Below are positions 1 through 8,917 of a stretch of DNA of 64,000 nucleotides, piece by piece (within the stretch, counting starts at the first letter, position 1; every line of letters begins with the position of its first letter). The notes below the pieces were generated by a model. The model saw only the letters and a program-made list of their open reading frames with translations, was not told the origin of the DNA and made no database searches. Source of the stretch: Niabella agricola (lineage in GTDB: Bacteria > Bacteroidota > Bacteroidia > Chitinophagales > Chitinophagaceae). The position numbers and the translations under genes were made by a program. The DNA is taken from the NCBI RefSeq assembly GCF_021538615.1, contig NZ_JAJHIZ010000003.1, forward strand, positions 806,001 to 870,000. The letters are read 5' to 3'.

Positions 1-77
1 TCCGGGCAAAGATGGCAGGTCAGCATATTATTGATGTATATATCCTTCCCTGGATGTCAAAAGCAGACAGAACCGCA

Positions 78-893
78 TTATAAAACCGCACGGTTTATTT
101 GTGCATCCGGATTCATAATGTACGTAAGCACACTGCCATCTTCCAGCAATTCCACTACCCGGAATCCCTGGTATGGGGTGCCCCAGTTACCACCCACATG
201 AGCATCAAAAACAAAGGGGATATCCAGCTTTTTTTTAATGCCGTCCTCATCATGATCATGCCCGTTAAAAACCGCCCTTACATTTTTATACCGTTTCAGT
301 AATGCCAGGAACTCGGGACAATCGATGCCATGGGTGGTCAGCTTCGCCGGGTTGATGTGCACGATCACGAAAAGATTCTTTGCCTTTTTATGCTGTTCGA
401 GTTTACCCTCCATCCATTTCAGGTCCGGGCAAATATACTTCCCCTTTTCATCGGAGGTGGTTCCCGCAAGGAACACCGTGCCATTCACCACAAAATCATA
501 GTTCACCGGCCGGTTCCAGATGCGCTGCCAATGCTCCGGCGTTACCATATCGTGGTTTCCGGGCGTTACGTAATAGTTCATCTTCAATTGCTCAATCAGC
601 GCCTTAGCAGCGGGGTAATATACCGGATCATTGTGCACTATATCCCCATTCAGCATACAGAAATCAAAAGGCGTTTTGGCATGCGCTTCGTTGATCCGCG
701 TAATGGCATTTTTGAGCAGGCGGTCGTAATCCGTACCTGGCTGCCCGTAATGAATATCGGATGCAATGGCAAACCGCACCCGTTTTTTCTTCTTTAGCAA
801 CTCGTTCACCTGCGCTCCGGCCTTTACAATATTTCCATTTGCCAGCAGCAAAAAGGCCGGCGTTGCAATTCTTAAAAATTCTTTGCGCTTCAT
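78..893 (-). CDS. Calcineurin-like metallophosphoesterase, exported
   Basis: The protein has 271 residues and the metal-site motifs of the calcineurin-like phosphoesterase fold in order: D-I-H near residue 46, GDIVHN near 83, GNHD at 112-115, an isolated His near 179 and GHDH at 211-214. A basic, hydrophobic N-terminus (residues 1-28) suggests export, possibly as a Tat-like or uncleaved signal. The family hydrolyses phosphomono- or diesters with two metal ions. The substrate cannot be told here. A near-consensus -7 box (one mismatch) lies at 918-925 on this strand, 25 bases upstream of the ATG. It is not obviously in an operon with the next gene. The fold is secure and the substrate unknown. 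Confidence 0.85.
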   Translation of the reverse strand: MKRKEFLRIATPAFLLLANGNIVKAGAQVNELLKKKKRVRFAIASDIHYGQPGTDYDRLLKNAITRINEAHAKTPFDFCMLNGDIVHNDPVYYPAAKALIEQLKMNYYVTPGNHDMVTPEHWQRIWNRPVNYDFVVNGTVFLAGTTSDEKGKYICPDLKWMEGKLEQHKKAKNLFVIVHINPAKLTTHGIDCPEFLALLKRYKNVRAVFNGHDHDEDGIKKKLDIPFVFDAHVGGNWGTPYQGFRVVELLEDGSVLTYIMNPDAQINRAVL

Positions 894-964
894 GACTGGG
901 ATTATTTATTGGTTGTCTAAAGATATTGTATTTGTAACAATTAGCAGGCTATAGCCAGCACTTG

Positions 965-2791
965 TTAATGGTCGGTAAGCGCGTTCAGGAATGCAATCAC
1001 CTGCCTGATTTCCTGGTCCGACAAATGCAACGCATCCGCTGAAAGCGTTTGATTGGGCAGGTGGATACCCACTCCTGCTCCCCCGCCACGGTTATAGAAC
1101 GCCATAACCTCTTCAAGGCTTTTGTAAACTCCATTGTGCATGTATGGAGCCGTAAGGGCAATATTGCGCAGTGTGGGTGTTTTAAAAGCATACCGGTATA
1201 AGCTGATCTTTCTCAGGTCATATTTCCCCGGGTCCGGATCTACCGTTTTCCCATTTGTACGTTCCGGCACGCCCAGCACTTCGGTTTCAATAGCCGTAAA
1301 CTCAGGTGGCAGGGTACCATTAAACAGCGGCATAAAATGACAGCTGCCGCAGCGGGCCTTTCCCATATAGAGATTAAACCCCTTGACCTGCTCATCATTC
1401 AGCTGCTGCAGGTTGCCCCGCATGTATTGGTCGAACGGGGCATTAAATGCATTGAGCGTACGCACGTAGCTGCCGAGTGCATTTAACAGGGTGCGGGTAC
1501 TTACCACTTCTTTTTCATTGTGGAATGCTTTCCGGAATAATACCCGGTAAGCGCTGTCCTGCTTCAGCTGCAAAACCGCCCGCTCCAGCGAGCCGTGCAT
1601 CTCATCTTTATTCCCGATCACTTCCCGGGCCTGGTCTTCCAGGTAATTGACGCGGTTATCATAAAAAAGCGCCGGCTGTAAGCCTGCATATAAAAGCGTG
1701 GGAGTGTTCCTCCGGATCTGTGAAGTACCGTCCAGGGTCATTTGTTTTTTTACGCCATCGGCAAATGCCTTGTCCGGCCGGTGACAGGAGGCACAGGAAC
1801 GTTGCCCGTTGTCAGAAAGTAACACATCATAAAACAGTTTCTTTCCCAGGATCCGCTTGTCCGAAGAACCAAAATCCTGTTCACGGGCCGTATAATAATC
1901 CGGGTTAAAGGCACCCGTATCAAAAAGGGTGCGGGCTTTTACCTTTAGCGGCCGCAGGTCTCCGGGCAATGTTATGTTCAGCGCGGCAGCGCAGTCCAGC
2001 AATAGCGCAGACGCCCGGTTACCGTAGTTGCGTATAAATTCCATGCGATTAAACGTGTTGAAGTCGCTGTGTTGTTGCAGGTAGGCGATCGCGTTTTTAA
2101 ACAGCCTGCGGGCAGTACCCAATACCGAATCGCGGGCCTTTTCCTTTTGTTCATAAAGCGCCAGCACCTGCTCAATAGCCTGGTAAGCGGCCGCTGTTTC
2201 CAACACCCCGGTCTGTGCCATGGGTGCATCAAAACCGCTCAGGCACAGCGTCATGGTCCGGAACACCTCCAGCCTCAGGGCATCAAAAACCTGGGGGCCG
2301 GCCAGCTCCTGCTGTTCGGCCATCAGCTTCAGCCGCTTAAAATTGGACCGCAGCTGCGCTGTTTTTGTCAGCAGCTCCTGCCGGTTTGCGGTATCCACCA
2401 CGGGAAACACCAGGGGTTCTATCACCTGCAGGCCTTCCGGCGCTTCAATTGTATGCTGGTCGTTTTCGTCAACAGACGGCAGGGGTGCCCCATTGATTGA
2501 TTTGGCCGTTAGTGGTGTATAATAGGCCGCAAAAAGCTCCGTTTTTTTGTATGCCAGCCGCAAGGCTTTAAACAGTTGCTGCAGCGTTGCGGGGTTTGCC
2601 GTTTCCCTTGATACGGACCGCTGAAATACTCCGGCAGTTGAATCGGCGGCGCTGATCATTTCCAGGTAATAATTTTTAACGCGCAGCTCAGGTTTTTGAA
2701 CCGAAGTGTGCCCGCAGGAAAATACCCCAGTGATCATCGCGGACCACAAGGGTATTTTTAGCCATATATTGTTCAGGTTGCTGCCAGCCAT
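965..2791 (-). CDS. Di-haem cytochrome c peroxidase / MauG family lipoprotein
   Basis: The protein has 608 residues. The C-terminal half carries two CxxCH haem-binding motifs (CASCH and CGSCH), with the spacing and flanking sequence (HRPDKAFADG; later APYMHNGVY) of the CcpA/MauG di-haem peroxidase family. That family reduces hydrogen peroxide in the periplasm or carries out long-range oxidations. About 280 N-terminal residues precede the peroxidase part and are helical in character. This extended form is known in Bacteroidota. The start MAGSN leads into a hydrophobic stretch ending in VFSC near residue 26, a plausible lipobox. It begins two bases after the stop of the PhoX-like gene, so the two are almost certainly co-transcribed. 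Confidence 0.88.
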   Translation of the reverse strand: MAGSNLNNIWLKIPLWSAMITGVFSCGHTSVQKPELRVKNYYLEMISAADSTAGVFQRSVSRETANPATLQQLFKALRLAYKKTELFAAYYTPLTAKSINGAPLPSVDENDQHTIEAPEGLQVIEPLVFPVVDTANRQELLTKTAQLRSNFKRLKLMAEQQELAGPQVFDALRLEVFRTMTLCLSGFDAPMAQTGVLETAAAYQAIEQVLALYEQKEKARDSVLGTARRLFKNAIAYLQQHSDFNTFNRMEFIRNYGNRASALLLDCAAALNITLPGDLRPLKVKARTLFDTGAFNPDYYTAREQDFGSSDKRILGKKLFYDVLLSDNGQRSCASCHRPDKAFADGVKKQMTLDGTSQIRRNTPTLLYAGLQPALFYDNRVNYLEDQAREVIGNKDEMHGSLERAVLQLKQDSAYRVLFRKAFHNEKEVVSTRTLLNALGSYVRTLNAFNAPFDQYMRGNLQQLNDEQVKGFNLYMGKARCGSCHFMPLFNGTLPPEFTAIETEVLGVPERTNGKTVDPDPGKYDLRKISLYRYAFKTPTLRNIALTAPYMHNGVYKSLEEVMAFYNRGGGAGVGIHLPNQTLSADALHLSDQEIRQVIAFLNALTDH

Positions 2792-2793
2792 TC

Positions 2794-4239
2794 TTACCGG
2801 GGTAGTCCTTTTATCAAAACAACCTGGCTGCCCTGGTTCTCATTAGGGCGCTTGGTTCCTTTATCAGGGTTTTGAAAGGCCGGGCTTTTTTTCCAGGTAT
2901 GCGGTTGTATACAAAGTGAAAACGTATTGGGTATGCCGATAATATCGGAAAGATCCACCAGGGCACCATACTCCCAGTTCCCCTTGGTGGCGGTTGCCAT
3001 AAAGTTTGCATCTCCTCTCCGGTGATCCAGTTCAAACACTTTTTTCAGTGCCTTCGTTGCAATATCATACTGGTAAATATAGGCGTCGTGGGTTTCATCG
3101 CCATAGGTATTGGCGTCTTCCTGTATGTACACGTAGTTGCTGGTAACACAGATGTTATCCGGGTTCTGAAATGTCTTGGCCGGACCCGACTTATCATCAC
3201 CATCCAGGATACACTCCAGTTTTCCTTTAAGCGGATTTCCGGCATCCAGTACCAGCCGGTACACACGGCCGTATTTTGTCCTGGAGTGATCGGCATTGGC
3301 ATCTTTATAATCCTGACCGGTTACATTAAAATAAAGCTCCCTTGCCTTTGCGGCATCGCCCTTGCGGTAATCCAGGTCTTCCACCCTGCCGAACTTGATC
3401 GCCCTGAGCGGGTTTACCAGGGCCTGGATCTGTGCGCCGGTAAGTGTTTTATGATTTTCGATCTTTACAAATTCAACGTCATACACAGACCCGGGCTTCA
3501 TGGTCATTTCGTTCTGTTCCCCGTCTGTCCGGCGCAGCATATACTGGCTTCCGTTATCAAGGTCTCCAACCGTATTCGACTGGTAAAGCACTACCTGCCC
3601 GCCGGTTTCTGTATCATCATCCTCCCCCATAATGACAACGGTTTTACCAGGATAAGCATTCCGGTTCAGCGGTACAGCGTTTTCGCCGCTCCAGTGCCCC
3701 AGTCCTGCCGTAGCCGTGGAAGATTGAACGCCCGTGGCCAGCGGGTCGATCTTATGTGTTTGGGCTTCCGCCGAACTTTCCCCCACACAAAGATAATAGG
3801 GCCCAAACCCATGCTCTTCCCTGGTTGCCATTGTGCCGGAGCACAGCCGCCACTGGCCGGCGTCGGAATTCAGTGCGTACTCCCCTTTTACCGGTTTAAA
3901 ATTCCGGTCGAGCGTGATTTTTGAAAGGGCATAGTTATCTTCATTATTGACCATCATAATAAAACCATCGCCATTGGGGTTTTTGATGGTTCCTGATCCG
4001 TCTGCCGTTCCGCCAAACACATAATCGGGCGATTCGGGAAGTTTGTCTTCACTGCTGATCAGCGGATAGACTTCAAGATTTTCAAACCCATCCAGTTTTT
4101 TGATCAGGGCGGGTATTTGGGAGTAACTCTTCAACGTTATTTTTGAATCGGTCTTTACATCCTGGTTGCGGTTGCAGGCAACAATAGCACACCCCATTGC
4201 TGCAAACAGAGCGAGGCTTAAAACCGACGCAGGTTTCAT
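2794..4239 (-). CDS. PhoX-like (DUF839-like) lipoprotein
   Basis: From the chosen ATG the protein has 481 residues and begins with a clear lipoprotein signal (hydrophobic run ending IVAC near residue 22). The body resembles the PhoX/DUF839 beta-propeller proteins: WRLCSGTMATREEHGFG stands where PhoX proteins have their Cys-containing GT..W motif, and acidic stretches such as GEDDDTE and LDGDDKSG could bind calcium. PhoX enzymes are calcium- and iron-dependent phosphatases, but I cannot confirm the catalytic residues, so the name is tentative. A longer frame reaches 4281, but that start lies inside a -7 promoter box at 4279-4286. ATGs at 4257 and 4239 remain, and 4239 fits the signal peptide best. 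It is the first gene of a unit with the downstream peroxidase. Confidence 0.7.
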   Translation of the reverse strand: MKPASVLSLALFAAMGCAIVACNRNQDVKTDSKITLKSYSQIPALIKKLDGFENLEVYPLISSEDKLPESPDYVFGGTADGSGTIKNPNGDGFIMMVNNEDNYALSKITLDRNFKPVKGEYALNSDAGQWRLCSGTMATREEHGFGPYYLCVGESSAEAQTHKIDPLATGVQSSTATAGLGHWSGENAVPLNRNAYPGKTVVIMGEDDDTETGGQVVLYQSNTVGDLDNGSQYMLRRTDGEQNEMTMKPGSVYDVEFVKIENHKTLTGAQIQALVNPLRAIKFGRVEDLDYRKGDAAKARELYFNVTGQDYKDANADHSRTKYGRVYRLVLDAGNPLKGKLECILDGDDKSGPAKTFQNPDNICVTSNYVYIQEDANTYGDETHDAYIYQYDIATKALKKVFELDHRRGDANFMATATKGNWEYGALVDLSDIIGIPNTFSLCIQPHTWKKSPAFQNPDKGTKRPNENQGSQVVLIKGLPR

Positions 4240-4278
4240 TTTTGTTTCTAGGATCATTGTTTGGCTGATTTTGTGGAT

Positions 4279-4286
4279 CAAAACTA
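4279..4286 (-). promoter_or_regulatory. -7 promoter box of the PhoX-like/peroxidase unit
   Basis: TAGTTTTG on the minus strand matches the Bacteroidota -7 consensus TAnnTTTG exactly. It lies 40 bases upstream of the chosen ATG at 4239 and excludes the upstream start at 4281. No clear TTTG -33 element is seen. The remaining 270 bases up to clpP hold no gene that I can support. Confidence 0.5.
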
Positions 4287-4552
4287 TTCCCCGGATGTTA
4301 ACGAAATTTTAAGCCGAGGTTAAGAAAAAGATACGGCCCCGGCAAGCCGGCTCCGCCTGATGATTATCAGCAGTAAAAAATGTCCGACTGACGTTTTCGC
4401 CTGTCAAACCAGCCAACTTGGCATTTAAAACCACTATTTTGTAAATGGAGAAATATTTGATTACTTTTAAAAGCTGTTTGCTTCCTGCCCAGGCAAAAGA
4501 ACCGGGCTGAAGCCGGCAGCGATTCAATTTTAACCTGTAACTTAAGATTATT

Positions 4553-5236
4553 ATGACGTATAACTCGGAATTTGAAAAATATGCGGTAAAGCACCGGGGC
4601 ATTTCAAGCAATACCCTGCACAGCTACGGTAACCACCTGGTAACCGCATTAACGCCCAATATCATTGAAGAACGTCCCATGAATGTGGCGGTGATGGATG
4701 TATACAGCCGGCTGATGATGGACCGCATCATTTTCCTCGGCTACCCTATCAATGATGAAGTAGCCAATATCGTAACGGCGCAGTTACTGTTCCTTGACAG
4801 TACCGACCGCGTGCGGGATATCAATATGTACATTAACAGCCCCGGCGGAAGCGTTTATGCGGGACTGGGTGTATATGATACCATGCAGTATGTAACCCCG
4901 GATGTGGCGACCATCTGTATCGGCATGGCCGCGTCGATGTCCTGCGTGCTGCTGGGTGCCGGCACCCATGGTAAACGCGCCGCTCTGAAGCATGCACGCA
5001 TCATGATGCATCAGCCCAGCGGTGGCATTGGCGGACAAGCCAGCGATATTGAGATCACCGTGAACGAGATCCGCAAATTAAAAAGAGAACTGTACGAGAT
5101 CGTAAATCACCATACCGACAAACCGATCGAGCAGATCGAAAAAGATTTTGAGCGGGATAAATGGATGACCGCTGCGGAGGCTAAGGAATATGGTTTTGTA
5201 GATGAAGTATTGCTGGTAAATAAGAAGAAAAAGTAA
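4553..5236 (+). CDS. clpP: ATP-dependent Clp protease proteolytic subunit, first copy
   Basis: This is a 227-residue ClpP serine peptidase. The catalytic Ser is S128 in GMAASMS and the His is H153 in IMMHQPSGG, with the 25-residue spacing seen in E. coli ClpP. The Asp lies in the KDFERD segment near residues 198-202. The N-terminal about 45 residues form a longer lead than in E. coli. ClpP forms two heptameric rings that degrade substrates unfolded by ClpX. The position after the nucleophile motif is Ser where many ClpPs have Gly or Ala, a mild difference from the second copy. It is followed 90 bases on by the second clpP and then clpX. No tig gene lies upstream in this window. Confidence 0.93.
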   Translation: MTYNSEFEKYAVKHRGISSNTLHSYGNHLVTALTPNIIEERPMNVAVMDVYSRLMMDRIIFLGYPINDEVANIVTAQLLFLDSTDRVRDINMYINSPGGSVYAGLGVYDTMQYVTPDVATICIGMAASMSCVLLGAGTHGKRAALKHARIMMHQPSGGIGGQASDIEITVNEIRKLKRELYEIVNHHTDKPIEQIEKDFERDKWMTAAEAKEYGFVDEVLLVNKKKK

Positions 5237-5325
5237 AACAGTTTACGGGTTGAAACTTTAACGGGTCGTTGGTGTACCGCCCTCAAGGTTCCAACCAATT
5301 AACTTACCCACTAAAAAGAAACAAT

Positions 5326-5979
5326 ATGATATCCAATTTAAATAAAGATAAATGGCTAAACCCGCTTCGTTTTGATGGTGACGGAGAAGAAGAAGAACCA
5401 AAAGAGGCGAATGACAAACGGGATGACCTGATGATGTTGAACAAACGCCTGGAACAACTGTTCTTTGAGAAAAGAGCCGTGTACCTTTGGGGCGTTGTGG
5501 ATGATAAAAGTGCGCGTGAAGTAACCACCAAACTCCTGTTGCTGGAAGCTGACAAGCCGGGGGAAGAAATCAAATTCTATATCAACAGCCCCGGTGGCGT
5601 GGTTACCAGCGGCATGGTCATTTATGATACCATGAAGATGATCAAAAGCCCTGTGAGTACCATTTGCATGGGTTTGGCGGCCTCCATGGGAAGCATTTTA
5701 CTCAGTGGCGGCGAAAAAGGGAAACGCTATATTTATCCGCATGGGGAAGTAATGATTCACCAGCCTTCGCTGGGTGGTTTTATCCGTGGCGTAAGTTCCG
5801 ATCTGGAGATACAAGCCAAACAAACTCAACGGGTTAAAATGATCGGCGCCCAGATTCTGGCGGAAAACTGCGATAAAACGGTGGATGAGATTCTCCGGGA
5901 TTTTGACCGTGATTACTGGATGGACGCCCAGGAAGCAATTGCTTACGGCATTGCAGACAAGGTTGTAACCCAGTTATAA
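5326..5979 (+). CDS. clpP: ATP-dependent Clp protease proteolytic subunit, second copy
   Basis: This is a 217-residue ClpP paralogue with the standard GLAASMGS nucleophile motif (S120) and MIHQPSLGG histidine motif (H145). The C-terminal DFDRDYWM segment supplies the Asp. The frame is open back to 5269, but the ATG at 5326 gives the usual ClpP N-terminus and follows an A-rich stretch. It starts with a charged segment rich in Glu and Asp (about residues 18-28) not seen in the first copy. It may form mixed or alternative rings with the other ClpP, which is an inference from their adjacency. The transcript appears to end at the hairpin at 6019-6047. Confidence 0.93.
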   Translation: MISNLNKDKWLNPLRFDGDGEEEEPKEANDKRDDLMMLNKRLEQLFFEKRAVYLWGVVDDKSAREVTTKLLLLEADKPGEEIKFYINSPGGVVTSGMVIYDTMKMIKSPVSTICMGLAASMGSILLSGGEKGKRYIYPHGEVMIHQPSLGGFIRGVSSDLEIQAKQTQRVKMIGAQILAENCDKTVDEILRDFDRDYWMDAQEAIAYGIADKVVTQL

Positions 5980-6018
5980 ACGCATCCAGAAAAGTATTAA
6001 TTAAATCATAAAAAATGG

Positions 6019-6047
6019 AAAATCGCTGTATTCGCAGCGATTTTTTT
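6019..6047 (+). terminator. Intrinsic terminator after the clpP pair
   Basis: A perfect 10-bp stem (6019-6028 with 6035-6044) has a 6-base loop, TATTCG, and its T-run continues to 6047. The last T is also the first base of the clpX -7 box. Confidence 0.75.
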
Positions 6048-6054
6048 AACTTTG
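6047..6054 (+). promoter_or_regulatory. -7 promoter box of clpX
   Basis: TAACTTTG matches TAnnTTTG exactly and lies 26 bases before the clpX ATG. It is fused to the T-run of the clpP terminator. The position expected for a -33 element falls inside the hairpin, and no TTTG is present there. Confidence 0.6.
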
Positions 6055-6080
6055 CACATTCATTCTTTAATCACTGGACT

Positions 6081-7328
6081 ATGCCGGATAACGTGTTGAA
6101 ATGTTCATTTTGCGGAAGAAACCGGGACGAGGTAGAAATACTGATCGCCGGGCAGGATGGACATATTTGCGAAAACTGTGTGGAACATGCACAGGAAATT
6201 ATTAACCAGGAGCTTCATTTCAGGGAAGATACCCGGAGCGTCAGTGGCTTTAATCAGTCGATCCGGAAACCGATGGAGATCAAAGCCTTCCTGGACGACT
6301 ATGTGATCGGTCAGAACGATGCCAAAAAAGTACTGGCAGTAGCCGTTTACAATCACTATAAACGGTTAAAACAGAAGAACCGTGAGCTCGACAATCACAA
6401 TGATGTGGAAATCGAGAAAAGCAATATTATTATGGTGGGCGAAACCGGAACCGGCAAAACCCTCCTGGCCCGGAGCATTGCAAAAATGCTGAATGTACCC
6501 TTTGCTATTGTAGATGCCACAGTGTTTACAGAGGCCGGATACGTAGGCGAAGATGTGGAAAGCATCTTAACCCGCTTATTGCAGGTTTGCAACTATGACG
6601 TGGAAGCAGCTGAGCGCGGTATTGTTTACATTGATGAGCTGGATAAAGTGGCCCGTAAAAGCGACAACCCCAGCATTACCCGCGATGTAAGCGGTGAAGG
6701 GGTGCAACAGGGGTTGCTGAAACTGCTGGAAGGAACCGATGTATTGGTACCTCCCCAGGGCGGTCGTAAACACCCGGATCAAAAACTGATCAAGGTCAAT
6801 ACCCAGAATATTCTTTTTATATGCGGCGGAGCCTTTGACGGCGTGGACAAGATCATCGCACGCAGGGTACAAACCAATACGATCGGTTTTAATGTAGATA
6901 AAGAAGAGCAGGAAGATATGAAGAAGAACCTGCTGCGCTTTGTAAATGCTCAGGATCTGAAAACCTTCGGACTGATCCCGGAATTACTGGGCCGGTTGCC
7001 TGTGGTTACCCACCTGGATCCGCTGGATGCCATCACACTGCGGGCGATACTCACTGAACCCAGGAACGCCTTGATGAAACAATACAAAAAATTATTTGAA
7101 CTGGAAGGCATTGAACTGGAGATTGAACCTGCGGTACTTGATTTTATGGTAGACAAAGCGGTTGAATATAAGCTGGGTGCCCGCGGACTGCGCAGTATCT
7201 GTGAAAGTATTTTAACCGATGCCATGTATGAGTTGCCCTCGGCGTCAGAAACACGGTTTACCTTAACCAGGGATTATGCGCGGCGTAAATTTGAAAAAAG
7301 CAAAATGGGACTTGTAAAAGCCGCATAG
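6081..7328 (+). CDS. clpX: ATP-dependent Clp protease ATP-binding subunit ClpX
   Basis: The protein has 415 residues, normal length for ClpX. The N-terminal zinc-binding domain has cysteines at 8, 11, 30 and 33. The AAA+ domain has Walker A GETGTGKT at 120-127, Walker B VYIDELDK, and the IGF loop at 268-270 that docks on ClpP. ClpX unfolds tagged proteins and feeds them to ClpP. The frame extends to 6015, but that start would lie in the clpP terminator and upstream of the -7 box. The ATG at 6081 gives the canonical start [12 protein letters not shown]. Its own promoter means clpX can be expressed apart from the clpP genes. Confidence 0.96.
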   Translation: MPDNVLKCSFCGRNRDEVEILIAGQDGHICENCVEHAQEIINQELHFREDTRSVSGFNQSIRKPMEIKAFLDDYVIGQNDAKKVLAVAVYNHYKRLKQKNRELDNHNDVEIEKSNIIMVGETGTGKTLLARSIAKMLNVPFAIVDATVFTEAGYVGEDVESILTRLLQVCNYDVEAAERGIVYIDELDKVARKSDNPSITRDVSGEGVQQGLLKLLEGTDVLVPPQGGRKHPDQKLIKVNTQNILFICGGAFDGVDKIIARRVQTNTIGFNVDKEEQEDMKKNLLRFVNAQDLKTFGLIPELLGRLPVVTHLDPLDAITLRAILTEPRNALMKQYKKLFELEGIELEIEPAVLDFMVDKAVEYKLGARGLRSICESILTDAMYELPSASETRFTLTRDYARRKFEKSKMGLVKAA

Positions 7329-7384
7329 CAGGTTTAACGCCGGACCAATCAATCCCTCTTTATTTAAAACATTAAACGCTTTAT

Positions 7385-7531
7385 ATGCAGGAATTAATCG
7401 ACAAATTAAAAGCAGACGCGCTGTTGAATGATGAGCAGGCACAAAAAGCCATCGAAGCTGTAAAGAACTATATTATTGAAAAATTTCCGATGCTGGAAGG
7501 CGCTGTAGCCAACCTCTTTGAACAGGGCTGA
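7385..7531 (+). CDS. 48-residue conserved-looking small protein
   Basis: An ATG ORF of 48 codons begins 56 bases after clpX on the same strand. The product starts MQELIDKLKADALLNDEQAQ and is acidic and helical. The spacing of hydrophobic and charged residues (LIDKLKADALL, AIEAVKNYIIEKF) suggests two amphipathic helices, and codon use looks like that of its neighbours. I do not recognise a family with certainty. Position suggests co-transcription with clpX. The repeat at 7563-7706 that follows could end this transcript. It is too short for a firm functional statement. Confidence 0.6.
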   Translation: MQELIDKLKADALLNDEQAQKAIEAVKNYIIEKFPMLEGAVANLFEQG

Positions 7532-7562
7532 TCGTTCAGCCGGTACGATATATGACATATTA

Positions 7563-7706
7563 AGAGGCTGTCTCAAAAGTCCGTCATTTCGAGCACCATG
7601 TAGCGAAGCAGGGAAATCTCCAACACATAATTTCCAGGCAATGAGATTTCTCCGTTTCGCTCCGCTTCAGTCGAAATGACGGTTTCGGACTTTTGAGACA
7701 GTTTCT
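7563..7706. repeat. MITE-like palindromic element
   Basis: A long inverted repeat has arms at 7568-7592 and 7671-7701. The outer arms read CTGTCTCAAAAGTCC and its complement, of the kind found at the ends of some insertion sequences. Nested inside are GTCATTTCGA and TCGAAATGAC, ends shared with the repeats at 20.1-21.1 kb. There is no coding capacity. It sits between the ends of the clpX group and the convergent LacI gene, where it could fold as a two-way terminator. Confidence 0.7.
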
Positions 7707-7846
7707 TTTTGCAGCAGCTGCTACAGCTGCCGGGCACCATACATTCTTAAGCCGGTAATCCAGGAAAACACCGCGTTTTGCCGATAATGCTGTTCAGCAT
7801 CCGGATGTATCTTCATTCCCCTTTAAGGATTCCGCGATGCCAGGCA

Positions 7847-8899
7847 TCATCCCTCGTAAAAACGGTAATTTTCCTTTGTAAGAATATCAATAGGCATAAA
7901 TACCTGCTGTGCTACGGCCTCCCCCTTGATCAGCTTATTGTAAAGCGCCATCACGCCCCTGTATGCCTGTTCCCTTGGCTTTTGTGAGATGATAAAATCA
8001 ATCCGCCCGCTTTCAAGGCAGTTGATATTTTTATCGATCAGATCAAAACCGATCAGCCGGATGTTTTTAATGCCCGCTTCTTCCAGGAACCGTGCCACAT
8101 AGAACACCCTTGAATTCGTTACAAAGATCAGGTCAACCCGCTGCGCCTTCAGCACCGCCGTCAGCTCTTTTTTTATCGAACCGTAGTCTGTTCGCTGGAT
8201 ATCGGATTTTAAGATCCGTCCTTTTTTGCGGTCCTTAAAATACGCACGGAAACCCTTTTCCTTTTCCAGCAAATGATAGTAACTGTCCGGTGTCTTTGAA
8301 ATATGTACAATCAGGAAGGTACTGCCTTCTTTAGAGATGAAATCAGCCAACTGGCCTCCCAAAAATCCACTTCGATACAAATTCGGACCGATATAGCTCA
8401 GGCTATTTTGACCCGGAACATCTGAATTAATGTACACAAAAGGGATCTTCCGTTCAGTAAGCTGACCCGAAAACACTTCCGCATCACCTTCAAAATGGGG
8501 TGCCATCAACACACCATCGGCCTTGCTCTTCAGGATCCTTTTTGCCTGGTGAACAAAACTTTGTTTATCATTCAGGTCGAAAAAATATTTTTCAATCGTA
8601 ATTCCGAACTGCCGCACCTCTGCTTCCGCCTGGCTGATACCATCCAATGGTGCCTGCCAGTAAGTGGTTTCTTTGGAAACTGCCGGGATCAGTATTGCCA
8701 GCTTTACAACCTTCCGTGAGGCCAGTGTACGGGCCAGGATATTAGGCCGGTAATCATATTTCTTTATGATCGCTTTGATCTTTTTTTCGGTAGCCAATGC
8801 CACCCCCGGCCGGTTGTGCAATACCCGGTCTACCGTAGCAATGGACACATTGGTCATCCTTGCAATATCTTTAACACCTATGCGCGCCCCTGACTTCAT
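7847..8899 (-). CDS. LacI-family transcriptional regulator
   Basis: The protein has 350 residues. The N-terminal LacI helix-turn-helix (about residues 9-30, VKDIARMTNVSIATVDRVLHN) is followed by the hinge (YRPNILARTLAS) and a periplasmic-binding-protein-like sugar sensor domain to the C-terminus. Such proteins bind palindromic operators and respond to a sugar or related ligand. The frame runs back to 8971, but a perfect -7 box at 8918-8925 lies between that start and the ATG at 8899, which also gives a normal LacI N-terminus. No carbohydrate gene adjoins it, so its target and ligand are not shown by context. Confidence 0.9.
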   Translation of the reverse strand: MKSGARIGVKDIARMTNVSIATVDRVLHNRPGVALATEKKIKAIIKKYDYRPNILARTLASRKVVKLAILIPAVSKETTYWQAPLDGISQAEAEVRQFGITIEKYFFDLNDKQSFVHQAKRILKSKADGVLMAPHFEGDAEVFSGQLTERKIPFVYINSDVPGQNSLSYIGPNLYRSGFLGGQLADFISKEGSTFLIVHISKTPDSYYHLLEKEKGFRAYFKDRKKGRILKSDIQRTDYGSIKKELTAVLKAQRVDLIFVTNSRVFYVARFLEEAGIKNIRLIGFDLIDKNINCLESGRIDFIISQKPREQAYRGVMALYNKLIKGEAVAQQVFMPIDILTKENYRFYEG

Positions 8900-8917
8900 T
8901 TGATTTGGTTTTACGAT

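Noticed and set aside
1..83. A plus-strand reading that ends near position 83 and could be the tail of a gene left of the window
   Set aside because: Only about 26 codons are in the window, another frame ends at 34, and nothing in them is recognisable.
3022..3924. A 300-codon plus-strand frame inside the PhoX-like gene
   Set aside because: It lies antisense to a gene with a signal peptide and protein-like composition. The frame itself shows no motifs and is a shadow.
4309..4611. A 100-codon minus-strand frame before clpP
   Set aside because: It overlaps the clpP start, lacks family features and has poor composition.
7563..7706. Small RNA gene
   Set aside because: The long palindrome is better explained as a repeat element. 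No separate promoter box is seen.
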